Shown here in pieces: positions 16,733-26,059 of a stretch of 48,286 nucleotides of DNA (positions within the stretch are counted from its first letter, which is position 1; every line of letters begins with the position of its first letter). The position numbers and the translations under genes were made by a program. The notes under the pieces were generated by a model, which saw only the letters and a program-made list of their open reading frames with translations, ran no database searches and was not told the DNA's origin. This stretch comes from Cyclobacteriaceae bacterium (lineage in GTDB: Bacteria > Bacteroidota > Bacteroidia > Cytophagales > Cyclobacteriaceae): assembly GCA_028285685.1 (NCBI GenBank), contig JANQOR010000014.1, forward strand, positions 1 to 48,286, written 5' to 3'.

Positions 16733-18772
16733 ATGAAACAGTCCATCAAGATATTCACCTCCCTCATTTTCCTATTCACATGTTCTGTTGCCTTTGGTCA
16801 AAATGTCCCATTGGGACAGGAGACGCTGGTCCGACACCTCGATCAGGAGCTTTCCGGTGAATCGACAAAGCGAAATCTTGAATATATCGCCAGGCTTCAC
16901 CGTATGCGTGGATCAGATGATTACAATGAGGCCATCGATTTCATAAAAAGAAAGCTTGAAGAGTACGAACTGCAGGCAATTGAAGTCATTCGAATTCCTG
17001 CTGATGGTAAGATCATGTATGGAACTCAAAAATCCAGGCCTGCTTGGAATGTCGATTTCGCCGAATTGTGGGAAATGGAGAAAAATGATGGTGTTTGGGA
17101 GCAAAAGACCAGGATCGCAGATTGGGAATCTATTCCGATGGTCGTAGCGCAGGATAGCCACTCCGGAGAAGTTACTGCAGATCTGGTTGACATTGGTGCG
17201 GGCACCTCCGAATCAGACTATAAAGACAAGGATATAAATGGTAAGCTCGTTTTGACTTCATCGCAGCCTGGCAGCGTGCTTTCTCTGGCAATTAAAAAAT
17301 ACGGCGCATCAGGAATCATTAGTTATGCTCAAAACCAGGTTACCGCTTGGTGGAAGGAGAATGAGAACCTTATCCGCTGGGGTCACCTGGGGACATTTGT
17401 GGAGACAAAGACATTTGCTTTTATGGTTTCTCTAAAACAAGCCAGAAGTTTTCAACAGCGATTAAAGAATGGAGAAACTGTTCGACTGAATGCAAAAGTT
17501 GTAGCAGCACAAACCCCAGGTTCTTATGATATTTTAACTGCAGTAATTGAGGGTTCCGATCCTACGTTGAAGAATGAGGAAATTGCCTATACCTGTCATC
17601 TGGATCATCCTCGTCCTGGAGCGAATGACAACGCGAGCGGATGCATGGCCATTCTAGAAGTAGCTAGAGCACTCAATAAATTGATCGCCGAAAAGAAAAT
17701 TGACCGACCGAAACGTACCCTCCGTTTTATCTGGTCACCGGAGATCGAAGGAACCACTGCTCTGCTGAACTTCAAACCAGAATATGCAGAAAAGATAAAG
17801 TTCAACATTCACATGGATATGGTAGGAGGCGGGCCTGAAACCAAAGCCATCTTCCACGTATCACGGAGTCCGATGAGTCTACCAAGCTTCATCACCGACG
17901 TTGGATCCGCCTTTGGCTCTTTCGTCAACCAAAGCTCCAATGCCTACGCAAGTGGTCAATCCGCACCCTACCCAATCGTCTCTAAAGAAGGTGGAAAAGA
18001 GGCACTTCATGCTGTTCTCGGAGAGTTCCACATGGGCAGCGACTTTCAGGTATTTAATGAAGGTTCTTTTAGGATTCCATCCATCTACCTACATGATTGG
18101 CCGGACAGGTACATCCACACGAACTATGATGAGGCCGGAAACGTAGATCCCACCAAGTTGAAACGTTCAAGTTTCATAGGAGCAGGCGCAGGTTACTTCA
18201 TTGCGAATATTGAATCCAGCGATGTTGCGGACATGGTTGCCATAATGAAGCAACAAGTGCTAAACAGGGCATCCGCCCTTTTGAATTACTGTCAACCTTT
18301 GCCAGTAGAACAGCAAGAAAACACCAAATTCTATTTTTGGAAAAATGAATTAGAAGCATTTCAGTCGCTGAAAAAGGTTGCAGCAATTCAACCCAACATC
18401 GAATCCGACTACCTCAGGTACATTTCCAATTTGAAAAAGACCGTCGGGGCTGGCAAGAGATCCAAAGCAAACGCTCAAGACGTTTATTCCCGTAACCTTG
18501 AAGTAAAAGGTCCCATGTCTGTCTTTGGGTACGACTACTTCTTCGACAAATATGGTAGTAATAAGGAAAGACCGGCGATTTATGGATACGTAGGTACGAG
18601 AGGTGGCGGTTTTGAATACGCGTACGAAGCACTAAACCTTGTGAATGGAGAAAATGATGTCACGGAAATTCGAAACATCCTTTCTGCAGAGTTTGGTGAT
18701 ATTCCATTGCAACACGTAGAAGATTACCTCAGAGCACTTGCTAGTATCAACGTGATTAGTTTGAAGAAATAA
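16733..18772 (+). CDS. M28 family aminopeptidase
   Basis: This 679-residue exported zinc peptidase has a signal peptide (MKQSIKIFTSLIFLFTCSVA). A PA-like insert domain lies around residues 150-260. The metal site is C-H289-L-D-H292-PRPGAND299NASG, followed by E337 and E339 in WSPEIEG, and later HMDMVG and HTNYDEAGNVD. The HLDHPRPGANDNASG plus PEIEG pairing is typical of an M28 subgroup often described as aminopeptidases. The C-terminal 200 residues are less conserved. It follows the M14 gene by one base, so carboxy- and aminopeptidase are made together. Position and signal peptides of both suggest the periplasm or outer surface. The gene end lies two bases from a convergent small gene. Confidence 0.88.
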   Translation: MKQSIKIFTSLIFLFTCSVAFGQNVPLGQETLVRHLDQELSGESTKRNLEYIARLHRMRGSDDYNEAIDFIKRKLEEYELQAIEVIRIPADGKIMYGTQKSRPAWNVDFAELWEMEKNDGVWEQKTRIADWESIPMVVAQDSHSGEVTADLVDIGAGTSESDYKDKDINGKLVLTSSQPGSVLSLAIKKYGASGIISYAQNQVTAWWKENENLIRWGHLGTFVETKTFAFMVSLKQARSFQQRLKNGETVRLNAKVVAAQTPGSYDILTAVIEGSDPTLKNEEIAYTCHLDHPRPGANDNASGCMAILEVARALNKLIAEKKIDRPKRTLRFIWSPEIEGTTALLNFKPEYAEKIKFNIHMDMVGGGPETKAIFHVSRSPMSLPSFITDVGSAFGSFVNQSSNAYASGQSAPYPIVSKEGGKEALHAVLGEFHMGSDFQVFNEGSFRIPSIYLHDWPDRYIHTNYDEAGNVDPTKLKRSSFIGAGAGYFIANIESSDVADMVAIMKQQVLNRASALLNYCQPLPVEQQENTKFYFWKNELEAFQSLKKVAAIQPNIESDYLRYISNLKKTVGAGKRSKANAQDVYSRNLEVKGPMSVFGYDYFFDKYGSNKERPAIYGYVGTRGGGFEYAYEALNLVNGENDVTEIRNILSAEFGDIPLQHVEDYLRALASINVISLKK

Positions 18773-18774
18773 GA

Positions 18775-19005
18775 TTAACTGTCTTCTTCTGACTCTTCAC
18801 CTTCGTACAACACCCGGATCTTTTCACGATCCTCTTCGGGGATAGATGTATCACCCAAAAGTTGCCAGGCTCTTTGTCTTGAGTTGATCTTATATTTTTC
18901 GATGATGCTGTTTTCCTTTTCTCTCTTTCGAATCCTTCTGCCCATAATAAATAAAACTACCTGAAGTAGCAGGGCTACGGTTACAAGGGTGATAAGCCAG
19001 TTCAT
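18775..19005 (-). CDS. Small single-helix membrane protein
   Basis: This 76-residue protein has one N-terminal membrane helix (WLITLVTVALLLQVVLFIM), then a strongly basic stretch (GRRIRKREKEN) and an acidic tail ending ESEEDS. By the positive-inside rule the C-terminal part should face the cytoplasm. The sequence RQRAWQLLGDTSIPEEDREK looks helical. I recognise no family. The start ATG at 19005 is clear, and the plus-strand gene next door begins 55 bases away. Confidence 0.6.
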   Translation of the reverse strand: MNWLITLVTVALLLQVVLFIMGRRIRKREKENSIIEKYKINSRQRAWQLLGDTSIPEEDREKIRVLYEGEESEEDS

Positions 19006-19060
19006 TGTTTTAATTTATACCTTAAAAGACAAACGATTATACAATTCTACAAGTTTTGAA

Positions 19061-19945
19061 ATGCATGGCATGCTTAGAAAGATTCACCTTCTAACTTTTT
19101 CAATTTTTTCAGGAGTAGTATTTGGTCAAACTGAGAAAATATTGACCAACGATCCTTCCGAAGACCGATACGCTAGCTATTCACCCGATGGCACCAAGAT
19201 TCTTTTTGAATCCAATCGCAATGGAAACTGGGACATCTTCTTAATGGATGCTGACGGAGAAAACCAAAAACCTGTAACATCAGACACCAGTCAAAATCGG
19301 CGGCCAAGCTGGCATCCATCAGGTAAAAAGATCCTGTTTGAATCAAACAGAAATGGAGTTAATCGACTATATGAATTAAATGTAAAAAACCTGAAGGCGG
19401 TTGAAATTGCGATCGAGGGTTTTGATGGAACACCCATTTTTGCCCGCTATTCTCCTGACGGAAACCTGATTGCATTTTCAGCTAGCGTTGGTGAAAGTGA
19501 ACCCAACCTCTACTTGGTCGACTCGAGCGGCAAAAATTTACGTCAGGTCACTAGCTACAATTTCAGATCACTCTATCCGGATTGGTCGCCCGATGGAAAA
19601 AGGCTTGTATTTTTTTCAAGACATGAAACCAACAACGAAGATGATGAGATCTATACCATCAACCTGGATGGGTCCGAAATTGAAAGATTGACCAATTGGC
19701 CAAAACATAACTTCTGTCCTAGATGGTCGCCTGATGGAAGGAAAATTGCCTACGTGACTTCAATGGAAGTTAGCCGACCGGAGATCTATGTTATGGATTC
19801 CAACGGAGAAAATCAGCAACGCATTACAAACAATACGGACGGGGATACTCTACCAAGCTGGTCTTTGGATGGCACAAAACTTTTAGTTACCGGTTTTCGG
19901 AATGGGAACTATGAGATTTGTGAGGTGATACTGAATTCCAATTGA
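19061..19945 (+). CDS. Exported TolB-like beta-propeller protein
   Basis: This 294-residue protein has a signal peptide (MHGMLRKIHLLTFSIFSG, then VVFGQ) and about six PD40/WD40-like repeats. Each has the core Y/WSPDGxxIxF followed by xxNGNWDIFLMDADG or similar: residues near YSPDGTKILFESNRN, WHPSGKKILFESNRN, YSPDGNLIAFSAS, WSPDGKRLVFFSR, WSPDGRKIAYVTS and WSLDGTKLLVTG. This is the TolB-type propeller, here filling the whole protein and without TolB's N-terminal domain. Such stand-alone propellers usually bind partners in the periplasm; no partner is obvious. The frame runs upstream to a GTG at 18989 that would lack a signal peptide. It converges on comB with 14 bases between. Confidence 0.82.
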   Translation: MHGMLRKIHLLTFSIFSGVVFGQTEKILTNDPSEDRYASYSPDGTKILFESNRNGNWDIFLMDADGENQKPVTSDTSQNRRPSWHPSGKKILFESNRNGVNRLYELNVKNLKAVEIAIEGFDGTPIFARYSPDGNLIAFSASVGESEPNLYLVDSSGKNLRQVTSYNFRSLYPDWSPDGKRLVFFSRHETNNEDDEIYTINLDGSEIERLTNWPKHNFCPRWSPDGRKIAYVTSMEVSRPEIYVMDSNGENQQRITNNTDGDTLPSWSLDGTKLLVTGFRNGNYEICEVILNSN

Positions 19946-19959
19946 ATTTCTTGGTGTGC

Positions 19960-20664
19960 TTAGCTGTCCACCAACTCTTCATCAACCAACTTAGGCACCA
20001 CAGAATATTCATCTACGGTCATGCAAAATTCCAGGTCTTTTTCTATTCCAAATCCAGCTAGCCTTTCTGCATGTCCTGATTGCTTGGCGATCCCAAATAG
20101 ATTCTCATGATTGCCAATGTACAATTGGTGAGCCAGCAACGCTGAATCTCCTCGCGGATTCATTTCTTCGGCACACTCGTCGATAAGGGCTCCTGCAAAC
20201 AAAGTATCTTCAAGATTCACCGTTCCCTTCCAGCCAGCACAGTGGATAACCACATCTTTTTTCGCCTGCAAGATATATTCTGAAACCGCTTCCAAATTCA
20301 AGAAAGCTCCAATTATAATATCTTCAGCTTCTTGTGATTTCACAATCGCCTGCGATCCATTGGTTGTCGAGATCGCTACCTTTTTACCTTTAACATTCTC
20401 AGATTGATACTCAAAGGGTGAATTTCCCATATCGAATTCCGGGACCTTGATACCGCCACGTTCTCCTGCAGTCAGATAACCTTGCTCACCTAACTTTTTA
20501 CATGCTTCCACCTCTTCCATCGGCCTGATCGCTGTAACACCACTCGCCAACCCAGTCACAATACAAGAGGTAGCCCTGAAGATGTCAACCACAACTACAA
20601 CTTTTCCTCCCAGCTGATGTTGATGGATCAATTCAGGTGATAAGCAAACTTCTAATGTTTTCAT
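19960..20664 (-). CDS. comB: 2-phosphosulfolactate phosphatase family protein (ComB)
   Basis: This 234-residue protein matches the ComB family throughout: [54 protein letters not shown] and [20 protein letters not shown]. The archetype removes phosphate from 2-phosphosulfolactate during coenzyme M synthesis in archaea, using Mg2+. In bacteria without coenzyme M the true substrate is uncertain, so the name is a family label. It overlaps gcvT by four bases (ATGA), and both are probably read from the promoter upstream of gcvT. Cytoplasmic, of normal length. Confidence 0.88.
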   Translation of the reverse strand: MKTLEVCLSPELIHQHQLGGKVVVVVDIFRATSCIVTGLASGVTAIRPMEEVEACKKLGEQGYLTAGERGGIKVPEFDMGNSPFEYQSENVKGKKVAISTTNGSQAIVKSQEAEDIIIGAFLNLEAVSEYILQAKKDVVIHCAGWKGTVNLEDTLFAGALIDECAEEMNPRGDSALLAHQLYIGNHENLFGIAKQSGHAERLAGFGIEKDLEFCMTVDEYSVVPKLVDEELVDS

Positions 20665-21743
20665 TTCAAGAATGGGGGACGAACCACCTTGGCTTTAAGG
20701 TTCTTGCCCCGGATTACCACATTTATTTCGGTTTCGGACTTACTATTATCCTTAGTCACATAGCCCATTCCAATACCGACATTAAGGGACGGTGACATGG
20801 TGCCCGAAGTGACCTCACCAATAATATTGCCTTCCATATCAGCCAACTCATACCCTTGTCTTGGGATACCCCGGTCAATCATCTCAAATCCAACCAATTT
20901 TCTGGTTACGCCGGCTTCCTTTTGAGCCTTAAGGCTTTCTGCATTTACAAAATCCTTCGTGAATTTGGTTACCCAGCCAAGACCCGCTTCCAACGGGGAA
21001 GTTTCGTCCGTAATATCATTTCCATACAGACAGAAACCTTTCTCAAGCCGCAACGTATCTCGAGCACCAAGCCCGATGGGTTTTATTCCAAATTCTTCCC
21101 CAGCTTCAAAGATCTTATGCCACACATCCTGCGCATATTCTTTGGTGATGTACAACTCAAATCCTCCCGAACCAGTGTACCCGGTGGCAGAGATAATCAT
21201 TTCCACATCAGCTAAAATTGCCGTTTTAAAGGTGTAAAAGCTGATGGCATTAAGATCCACCTCCGTTAATTTTTGCAACGCCTCAACAGCTTTTGGCCCT
21301 TGAACAGCGAGTAAAACGATATCGTCAGAAACGTTCTCCATATCCACGTCCCATTTATCTTGACTTTTGATCCAGTTCCAGTCTTTCTCAATATTGGAAG
21401 CGTTGACTACCAGCATGTATTTATCATCCGAAAACCGGTAGACGAGCAAGTCATCCACTATACCGCCTGAGTCGTTAGGTAAACAGGAGTACTGCGCCTG
21501 ACCGTTGACCAATTTTGAAGCATCATTGGAAGTGACCCATTGAATAAGGTCCAAAGCATGAGGTCCACGCAGCATAAATTCGCCCATATGAGAGACGTCA
21601 AAAACTCCAACACCTTCTCGAACCGTTAGATGTTCTTCCTTGTCCGATGAGTACCTTACCGGCATGTTGTAGCCCGCAAATGGGATCATTTTGCCACCAA
21701 CACTTTCGTGAATGGCGTTGAGAGGAATTTGTTTTACTTCCAT
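20661..21743 (-). CDS. gcvT: Glycine cleavage system aminomethyltransferase (T protein)
   Basis: This 361-residue cytoplasmic enzyme takes the aminomethyl group from lipoylated H protein to tetrahydrofolate, releasing ammonia and making methylene-THF. Clear family blocks are [24 protein letters not shown], the folate region [15 protein letters not shown], and [20 protein letters not shown]. The C-terminal beta-barrel ([16 protein letters not shown]) is complete. Other glycine cleavage genes are not nearby, as is usual in this phylum. I chose the ATG at 21743 ([16 protein letters not shown]); the frame extends to a TTG at 21764. The stop overlaps the comB start by four bases. Confidence 0.96.
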   Translation of the reverse strand: MEVKQIPLNAIHESVGGKMIPFAGYNMPVRYSSDKEEHLTVREGVGVFDVSHMGEFMLRGPHALDLIQWVTSNDASKLVNGQAQYSCLPNDSGGIVDDLLVYRFSDDKYMLVVNASNIEKDWNWIKSQDKWDVDMENVSDDIVLLAVQGPKAVEALQKLTEVDLNAISFYTFKTAILADVEMIISATGYTGSGGFELYITKEYAQDVWHKIFEAGEEFGIKPIGLGARDTLRLEKGFCLYGNDITDETSPLEAGLGWVTKFTKDFVNAESLKAQKEAGVTRKLVGFEMIDRGIPRQGYELADMEGNIIGEVTSGTMSPSLNVGIGMGYVTKDNSKSETEINVVIRGKNLKAKVVRPPFLK

Positions 21744-21761
21744 TAGCTTAATTGTTTGGCG

Positions 21762-21789
21762 CAAATGTAATCAGGATGAATTGCTCAAA
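21762..21789 (-). promoter_or_regulatory. Promoter for gcvT-comB
   Basis: On the minus strand, TTTG at 21789-21786 is followed after 16 bases by TACATTTG at 21769-21762, a full TAnnTTTG box. The spacing is close to the normal 17-23. The -33 part overlaps the stop of the upstream regulator gene. The ATG lies 18 bases downstream. Confidence 0.55.
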
Positions 21790-23437
21790 ATTCCTTTGCA
21801 GAAATTGATTTCTCCAAACTGGAAATATATCCGTGAAGGCTGTCACCAGGCTCAAGATTTAATTTCTTTCTCAAGCGATAACGTGCGGTTTTTACACTGT
21901 TGACGGAAATTCCCAAAATTGAGGACATCTCCTTTATGTTCATGTTGAGATTTATCAGTGCACACAGCTTTAAATCTCCGCCTCGTACGTCTGGATGCTT
22001 CTTTTGCAGTATTGGGAAAAAGTCTTTGTGAACACTTTCAAAGTGCATTTTGAACTCTTCCCAGTCACGATCAATGTTGTCCTCTTGTTTGATAAGTCTC
22101 CTGATCTTTCTGATCTTGGGAATCGACTCCCGCTCGATCGATGACTCAACCTCTTTTAGGTTTTCTTCCACTGACTCAAAGAGATTTCTTTTCTGTAGAA
22201 AATTGATGGTATATGATGCAAGCTCCTTGTTTTGAAAATCTATTTTCTGACTCAGGTATTTCTGCTTTTTCTCACTCTTGACACGTTGATAGCGAATTAA
22301 CAAAATGGCCGCAATCAGTATGCATATTATTCCGAGGATCAGGATATTGCGCCACATCGCTTTGATCTGCTGATCTTTCTCCAATAGGGTGATTCTTTGC
22401 TGCTGAATCTCCAGCTCTTGCTTCCTTTTCTCGGCTTCATACTGGTCTTTCAATTCTCGCAATCTATTTGCCGTGCTTTTGTTAAAAATGGTATCCTTCA
22501 AGGCTGTGTTTTTTTCAAAATGCTTGAATGCAGACTCATAATCGCCCACTAGGGTATCAAGCACATACAGCTCTTCGTAAGCATCCTGCTCATAGGATGT
22601 AAGATTGGTCCCTTTGACTACTTCGACGGCTTCATTCAGCACCTGCCGTGCTTTGTCATAGTCACCTCTTTTTATGTATATTCTACCAATCCTAATAAGT
22701 GCATAGTTTGCTCGCCGAGGATTCCCGTCTTTCTTGGAAAGTGCCAATGACCTGAATAGATATTCCAGCGCCAGCTCGTCTTTGTCCTGATGGATGTATA
22801 GGGTTGCTAGAAAATTGGATGCGCTGATAATTCCGAGTACAAAGCCGATATCCTCACTGATCTTGAGCGAGTTTTTAATGTAAGTCATTGCAGCGTCCGG
22901 CTGATCAAGTGCCTTGCTGACAATTGACATACTTAGGTAAATTCGGGCTTTCATTTCGTTGAGCGAAAGAATCTCAGCAATTTCTAACGCCTGTTTCAGC
23001 GTTTCGATAGCATCTTCTTCCTGGTCCATCACATCATAAATGATTCCAAGACCGTGATAAACGACACAGAGGTTAACTGAGTCGTTTAGTTCCCTGCTTA
23101 ACTCAAGCGACTTTAGCCATGACTCCAGCGAAAGATCGTCCTCAGCCTTACCGAAATATGCTGAGCCAAACCTGGCATGGGCAACAGCAACTCCTCTCTT
23201 GTAGTCCGTCTCCTCAGCAAGTTTTAGTGCCTTATCAGCGTAGAAAAGTGCAGTGTCGGAGTTTACATTGGTGAAGAGACTGGCTAGGTGATTATAGATA
23301 TCCACTTCAATTTTTTCAGTCAAAGGTTCAGCTAACACACTTTGCAAACTGTCAATATCTTTTCGCTGGCCATTCACTGAAAGAAATAGTAGCGAACATA
23401 TAATGAAAAGAAAAAACTTAGAACGGGGATACATCAT
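21785..23437 (-). CDS. TPR-containing regulator with LuxR-type HTH
   Basis: This 550-residue protein has a signal peptide or first anchor (SKFFLFIICSLLFLSVNGQ), tetratricopeptide repeats over about residues 30-310 (for example CVVYHGLGIIYDVMDQEEDA), a coiled coil near 320-355 (LKDQYEAEKRKQELEIQQQ), a membrane helix (ILILGIICILIAAILLI) and a long cytoplasmic part ending in a helix-turn-helix: MSSILGISVNSVKTARYRLR. The layout, with periplasmic TPR sensor and cytoplasmic DNA-binding tail, is a common Bacteroidota one-component regulator. The signal and target genes are unknown. Two ATGs in a row give two possible starts, at 23437 and 23434. The gcvT promoter begins at its stop codon. Confidence 0.85.
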   Translation of the reverse strand: MMYPRSKFFLFIICSLLFLSVNGQRKDIDSLQSVLAEPLTEKIEVDIYNHLASLFTNVNSDTALFYADKALKLAEETDYKRGVAVAHARFGSAYFGKAEDDLSLESWLKSLELSRELNDSVNLCVVYHGLGIIYDVMDQEEDAIETLKQALEIAEILSLNEMKARIYLSMSIVSKALDQPDAAMTYIKNSLKISEDIGFVLGIISASNFLATLYIHQDKDELALEYLFRSLALSKKDGNPRRANYALIRIGRIYIKRGDYDKARQVLNEAVEVVKGTNLTSYEQDAYEELYVLDTLVGDYESAFKHFEKNTALKDTIFNKSTANRLRELKDQYEAEKRKQELEIQQQRITLLEKDQQIKAMWRNILILGIICILIAAILLIRYQRVKSEKKQKYLSQKIDFQNKELASYTINFLQKRNLFESVEENLKEVESSIERESIPKIRKIRRLIKQEDNIDRDWEEFKMHFESVHKDFFPILQKKHPDVRGGDLKLCALINLNMNIKEMSSILGISVNSVKTARYRLRKKLNLEPGDSLHGYISSLEKSISAKEF

Positions 23438-23477
23438 CTTTTTTGTGAAAAAAGAATCTGCAAATATCGGTAGATTA

Positions 23478-24254
23478 TTACAGGTCTATCCTTAAACCAA
23501 CAGGGCAGTGGTCTGATCCCAGATACTCATTGTAGATGAGTGAATCATCAATTTTATCTCGCAATCTTTCGCTGGTCAGAAAATAATCGATACGCCAACC
23601 CACATTTCGGGCTCGGGCGTTGTACTTGTAGTTCCACCACGAGTATTTCACCTCCTCTGGATATTTCAACCTAAATGAGTCGATATAACCCGCTTCTAAG
23701 AGCTCTTCAAACCCGTCGATTTCTTTCTGGGTGTGTCCGGCTTGCTTGTTGTAATTTTCCTTGTGACGTGCAAGGTCGATCTCCGTATGGGCAACATTCA
23801 GATCTCCACAAATGATAACTGGCTTCTTGTCTTCAAGACTTAAAATATAATTTCTGAACGCCTCATCCCAGTTTGTTCTATAGTCCAAACGTTTCATACC
23901 CTCACCGGAATTCGGTGTGTAGACGGTGGTGACAAAAAATTGATCAAACTCCGCAACAATTACTCGCCCCTCCTGATCATGTTCCTCTATTCCGATATCG
24001 TAAAATACCTCAAGGGGTTTTTCCTTGGAAAGAATGGCCGTACCTGAGTAACCCTTTCTCTCCTTAGCAGAATTAACCGCAACTGAATATTCTGGTAATA
24101 GTTGAAGAGCAGTCTTAACCTCCTCTGGTTGTCCTTTTGTTTCCTGCAAACATAAAATATCGGGATCCATGGATCTTACATCTTTTATGAAATCCTTCTT
24201 GATCATGGCTCTGATACCATTCACATTCCATGAAACCAGGTGCATTTGGGGCAT
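23478..24254 (-). CDS. xth: Exodeoxyribonuclease III
   Basis: This 258-residue cytoplasmic DNA-repair enzyme cuts 5' to abasic sites and trims 3' ends. All hallmarks of the exonuclease/endonuclease/phosphatase fold are present: SWNVNGIRA, the metal Glu in LCLQETKG, YSGTAIL, YTPNSGEGMKRLDYR, the GDLNVAH pair, NVGWRIDYFL and the final GSDHCPVGL His. Length is standard for ExoIII. Two starts are possible, the ATG at 24254 (MPQMHLVSWN) or the ATG at 24245. It is a single gene between the TPR regulator and a divergent hypothetical gene. Confidence 0.96.
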   Translation of the reverse strand: MPQMHLVSWNVNGIRAMIKKDFIKDVRSMDPDILCLQETKGQPEEVKTALQLLPEYSVAVNSAKERKGYSGTAILSKEKPLEVFYDIGIEEHDQEGRVIVAEFDQFFVTTVYTPNSGEGMKRLDYRTNWDEAFRNYILSLEDKKPVIICGDLNVAHTEIDLARHKENYNKQAGHTQKEIDGFEELLEAGYIDSFRLKYPEEVKYSWWNYKYNARARNVGWRIDYFLTSERLRDKIDDSLIYNEYLGSDHCPVGLRIDL

Positions 24255-24349
24255 AATTTTGGCTTGATTAAAAATCTATTGAATTGAGAAGCACAAGTCG
24301 CAAAAAAAAGAAAAAGAATTGACTCTAGAGGAAAGAATTCCAAGAAGTC

Positions 24350-25060
24350 ATGGATCTGATTCGATATCCATATCTCCTTTGCCTCCTGGTCCTTTTTTCT
24401 CCGTTTCAGATCAAAGGACAGAAGAGCTTCGAGCTTGCTAATACAGAGGCGCTACAGCTTGATGAAAGAAATCTTCCTGAACTGATAGGTACTTTCTGGG
24501 TGTCCGTGACGGAAGATATGCTAGTCAGAAATGATACGATCACCACATCTAGTAGGTACACAAGGACGTACATCGAGTACTTTCCAGATCAGACATTTGA
24601 ATTCAATGGGAAATTTGGAAGCTGGGTGATCATTGAAGGGAAGTACATAAGGCATGCTCTAAGTAAAACTGACTATGAGAAACAATTAAATTTCGGAGGT
24701 ACATTTTCAGTCACCGAATTAGGTGATTCCACTTTGACTCTCGTGAAGATCTTAACCAGTTCCAGCGATATGAAAAGGACGATTTACTTTAAAGCAGAAA
24801 GTCGCGAGGAGTATTTCAGACCTTTTCTGACTGCCAGTAACAAGCCAATACGTCCAACCAAAAAGAAAAAAACCAAACCTACTCGCGTCTACAAAAATCT
24901 GACACCCTTTTTACTTGAGCCAGACTTGAAAGAATTCAAGCGTATCAGCAAACTACGAACCGATGAACTTCTCCATTATGGGTTTGATTTTAAAGGAGAC
25001 ACCATCTATATCCAAATCAAAGATTCTCTTTATAGGCTAAGGCGTAGGACCAGGGATTAA
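24350..25060 (+). CDS. Exported protein of unknown function
   Basis: This 236-residue protein has a signal peptide (PYLLCLLVLFSPFQIKG). The first half seems to be a beta domain with ELIGTFWVSV, YIEYFPDQTFEFNGKFGSW and LTLVKILTSSS; the pattern of a W-x-V strand and T-x-x-F-x-x-x-G recalls lipocalin-like domains. A lysine-rich linker (PTKKKKTKPTRVYKN, about residue 168) separates a second part with DTIYIQIKDSLYRLRRR. No family is recognised. Its last four bases overlap the convergent csaA-like gene. Confidence 0.65.
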   Translation: MDLIRYPYLLCLLVLFSPFQIKGQKSFELANTEALQLDERNLPELIGTFWVSVTEDMLVRNDTITTSSRYTRTYIEYFPDQTFEFNGKFGSWVIIEGKYIRHALSKTDYEKQLNFGGTFSVTELGDSTLTLVKILTSSSDMKRTIYFKAESREEYFRPFLTASNKPIRPTKKKKTKPTRVYKNLTPFLLEPDLKEFKRISKLRTDELLHYGFDFKGDTIYIQIKDSLYRLRRRTRD

Positions 25061-25386
25061 CCAATCCTGGAACCGTTTTCTACCTTGCTTACCGGCTGCA
25101 ACAACACTACATCATTCCCTTGATATACACCCATCACCAGGCACTCGCTCATGAATGGTCCGATCTGCTTTGGTGGAAAGTTGACAACAGCGATCACTTG
25201 TCTGCCAGGCAGTTCCTCTCTGCGATATAATGTCGTGATCTGGGCAGAACTCCTTTTGACTCCAATCTCTTCTCCAAAATCAACTTTCAATTTGTAGGCA
25301 GGGTTTCTCGCTTCCGGAAATTCCTCCGCCTCCAGGATGGTGCCTACTCGCATATCTACTTTTTCAAAATCTTGCCAGGAAATCAT
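25057..25386 (-). CDS. csaA: CsaA-like tRNA-binding protein
   Basis: This 109-residue protein is a single tRNA-binding (EMAP/Trbp111-type OB) domain: FEKVDMRVGTILEAEEFPEA, NPAYKLKVDFGEEIGVKRSS, AQITTLY, VIAVVNFPPKQIGPFMSE and VVLLQPVSKVENGSRIG. CsaA-type proteins bind tRNA as dimers and have been described as export-related chaperones in Bacillus. The length is normal and no synthetase domain is attached. Its ATG overlaps the stop of the HEAT-like gene by one base (TAATG), so they are translated together. The symbol rests on strong resemblance. Confidence 0.92.
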   Translation of the reverse strand: MISWQDFEKVDMRVGTILEAEEFPEARNPAYKLKVDFGEEIGVKRSSAQITTLYRREELPGRQVIAVVNFPPKQIGPFMSECLVMGVYQGNDVVLLQPVSKVENGSRIG

Positions 25387-26012
25387 TAGTACAACTTTTT
25401 AAGATTCTTAGTTAGGCGTTTTAAATGATATTCATTCGTTAAATCAAGCCGCCGTTCCTCCAGAGCTGTGATTAACTCCAATTTGTCCTCAGGCTTAATG
25501 ACCTTCATCAGTCGCTCGGTATATTGTCCCAACTGGTTGGACGGCGCCTTTCTAATCTGTTCCAGTAAAATGAAGAGCATATCGGACGAGTAACGATTTA
25601 CAACGTAGAGATTAACCAGGACTTGATATCCGTGATCTCTTCCGACAATACTTCCCATATCCATGGAGTCTAGTATCGCAGGCAAATTTTCATACATCTG
25701 ATCGGCAACAAGCGGAGAAACGTGCGATAACGCGATCATACTTCCCCATGCAACACGGTCAATGGGGTCTCTTAATCTGCCAATTAGAAAATCCACGTGC
25801 GGGATAAGCATTTTCGGAAGCAGGTCTCCTACGTATGCTACGGTTAGAATGGCGTCCATCTGAAGTCGGCGATGTGGTTTGCCTTCGATGAACTTGATTA
25901 GTTCGTTAAGTCGATCAGCATCTGCAGCTATAGTAATTTCCTGGGCCAGCAGTTTGTTAGGGACTTGATCTTTCCGCCCCAGGGAATAAGCAAGTTTATC
26001 TGAAATTGACAT
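25386..26012 (-). CDS. HEAT-like helical repeat protein
   Basis: This 208-residue cytoplasmic protein is all-helical with HEAT-like repeats: MDAILTVAYVGDLLPKMLIP, VDFLIGRLRDPIDRVAWGSM, IALSHVSPLVADQMYENLPA and later LLEQIRKAPSNQLGQYTERL. Such proteins act as scaffolds; no catalytic residues are seen. Its ATG follows directly after the U-run of the rpoD terminator, and a putative promoter lies in that hairpin, so its leader would be very short. It overlaps csaA by one base. The role is unknown; a link to tRNA or translation through the csaA partner is only a guess. Confidence 0.75.
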   Translation of the reverse strand: MSISDKLAYSLGRKDQVPNKLLAQEITIAADADRLNELIKFIEGKPHRRLQMDAILTVAYVGDLLPKMLIPHVDFLIGRLRDPIDRVAWGSMIALSHVSPLVADQMYENLPAILDSMDMGSIVGRDHGYQVLVNLYVVNRYSSDMLFILLEQIRKAPSNQLGQYTERLMKVIKPEDKLELITALEERRLDLTNEYHLKRLTKNLKKLY

Positions 26013-26059
26013 AAAAAATCCCGTCCTATCACCACAGTTATCGCGATCAGGACGGGATT
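26013..26059 (-). terminator. Rho-independent terminator behind rpoD
   Basis: On the minus strand AATCCCGTCCT and AGGACGGGATT form a perfect 11-base-pair stem with a 21-base loop, followed by six T (two in the stem). It starts 22 bases after the rpoD stop. The T-run touches the ATG of the next gene. Confidence 0.85.
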
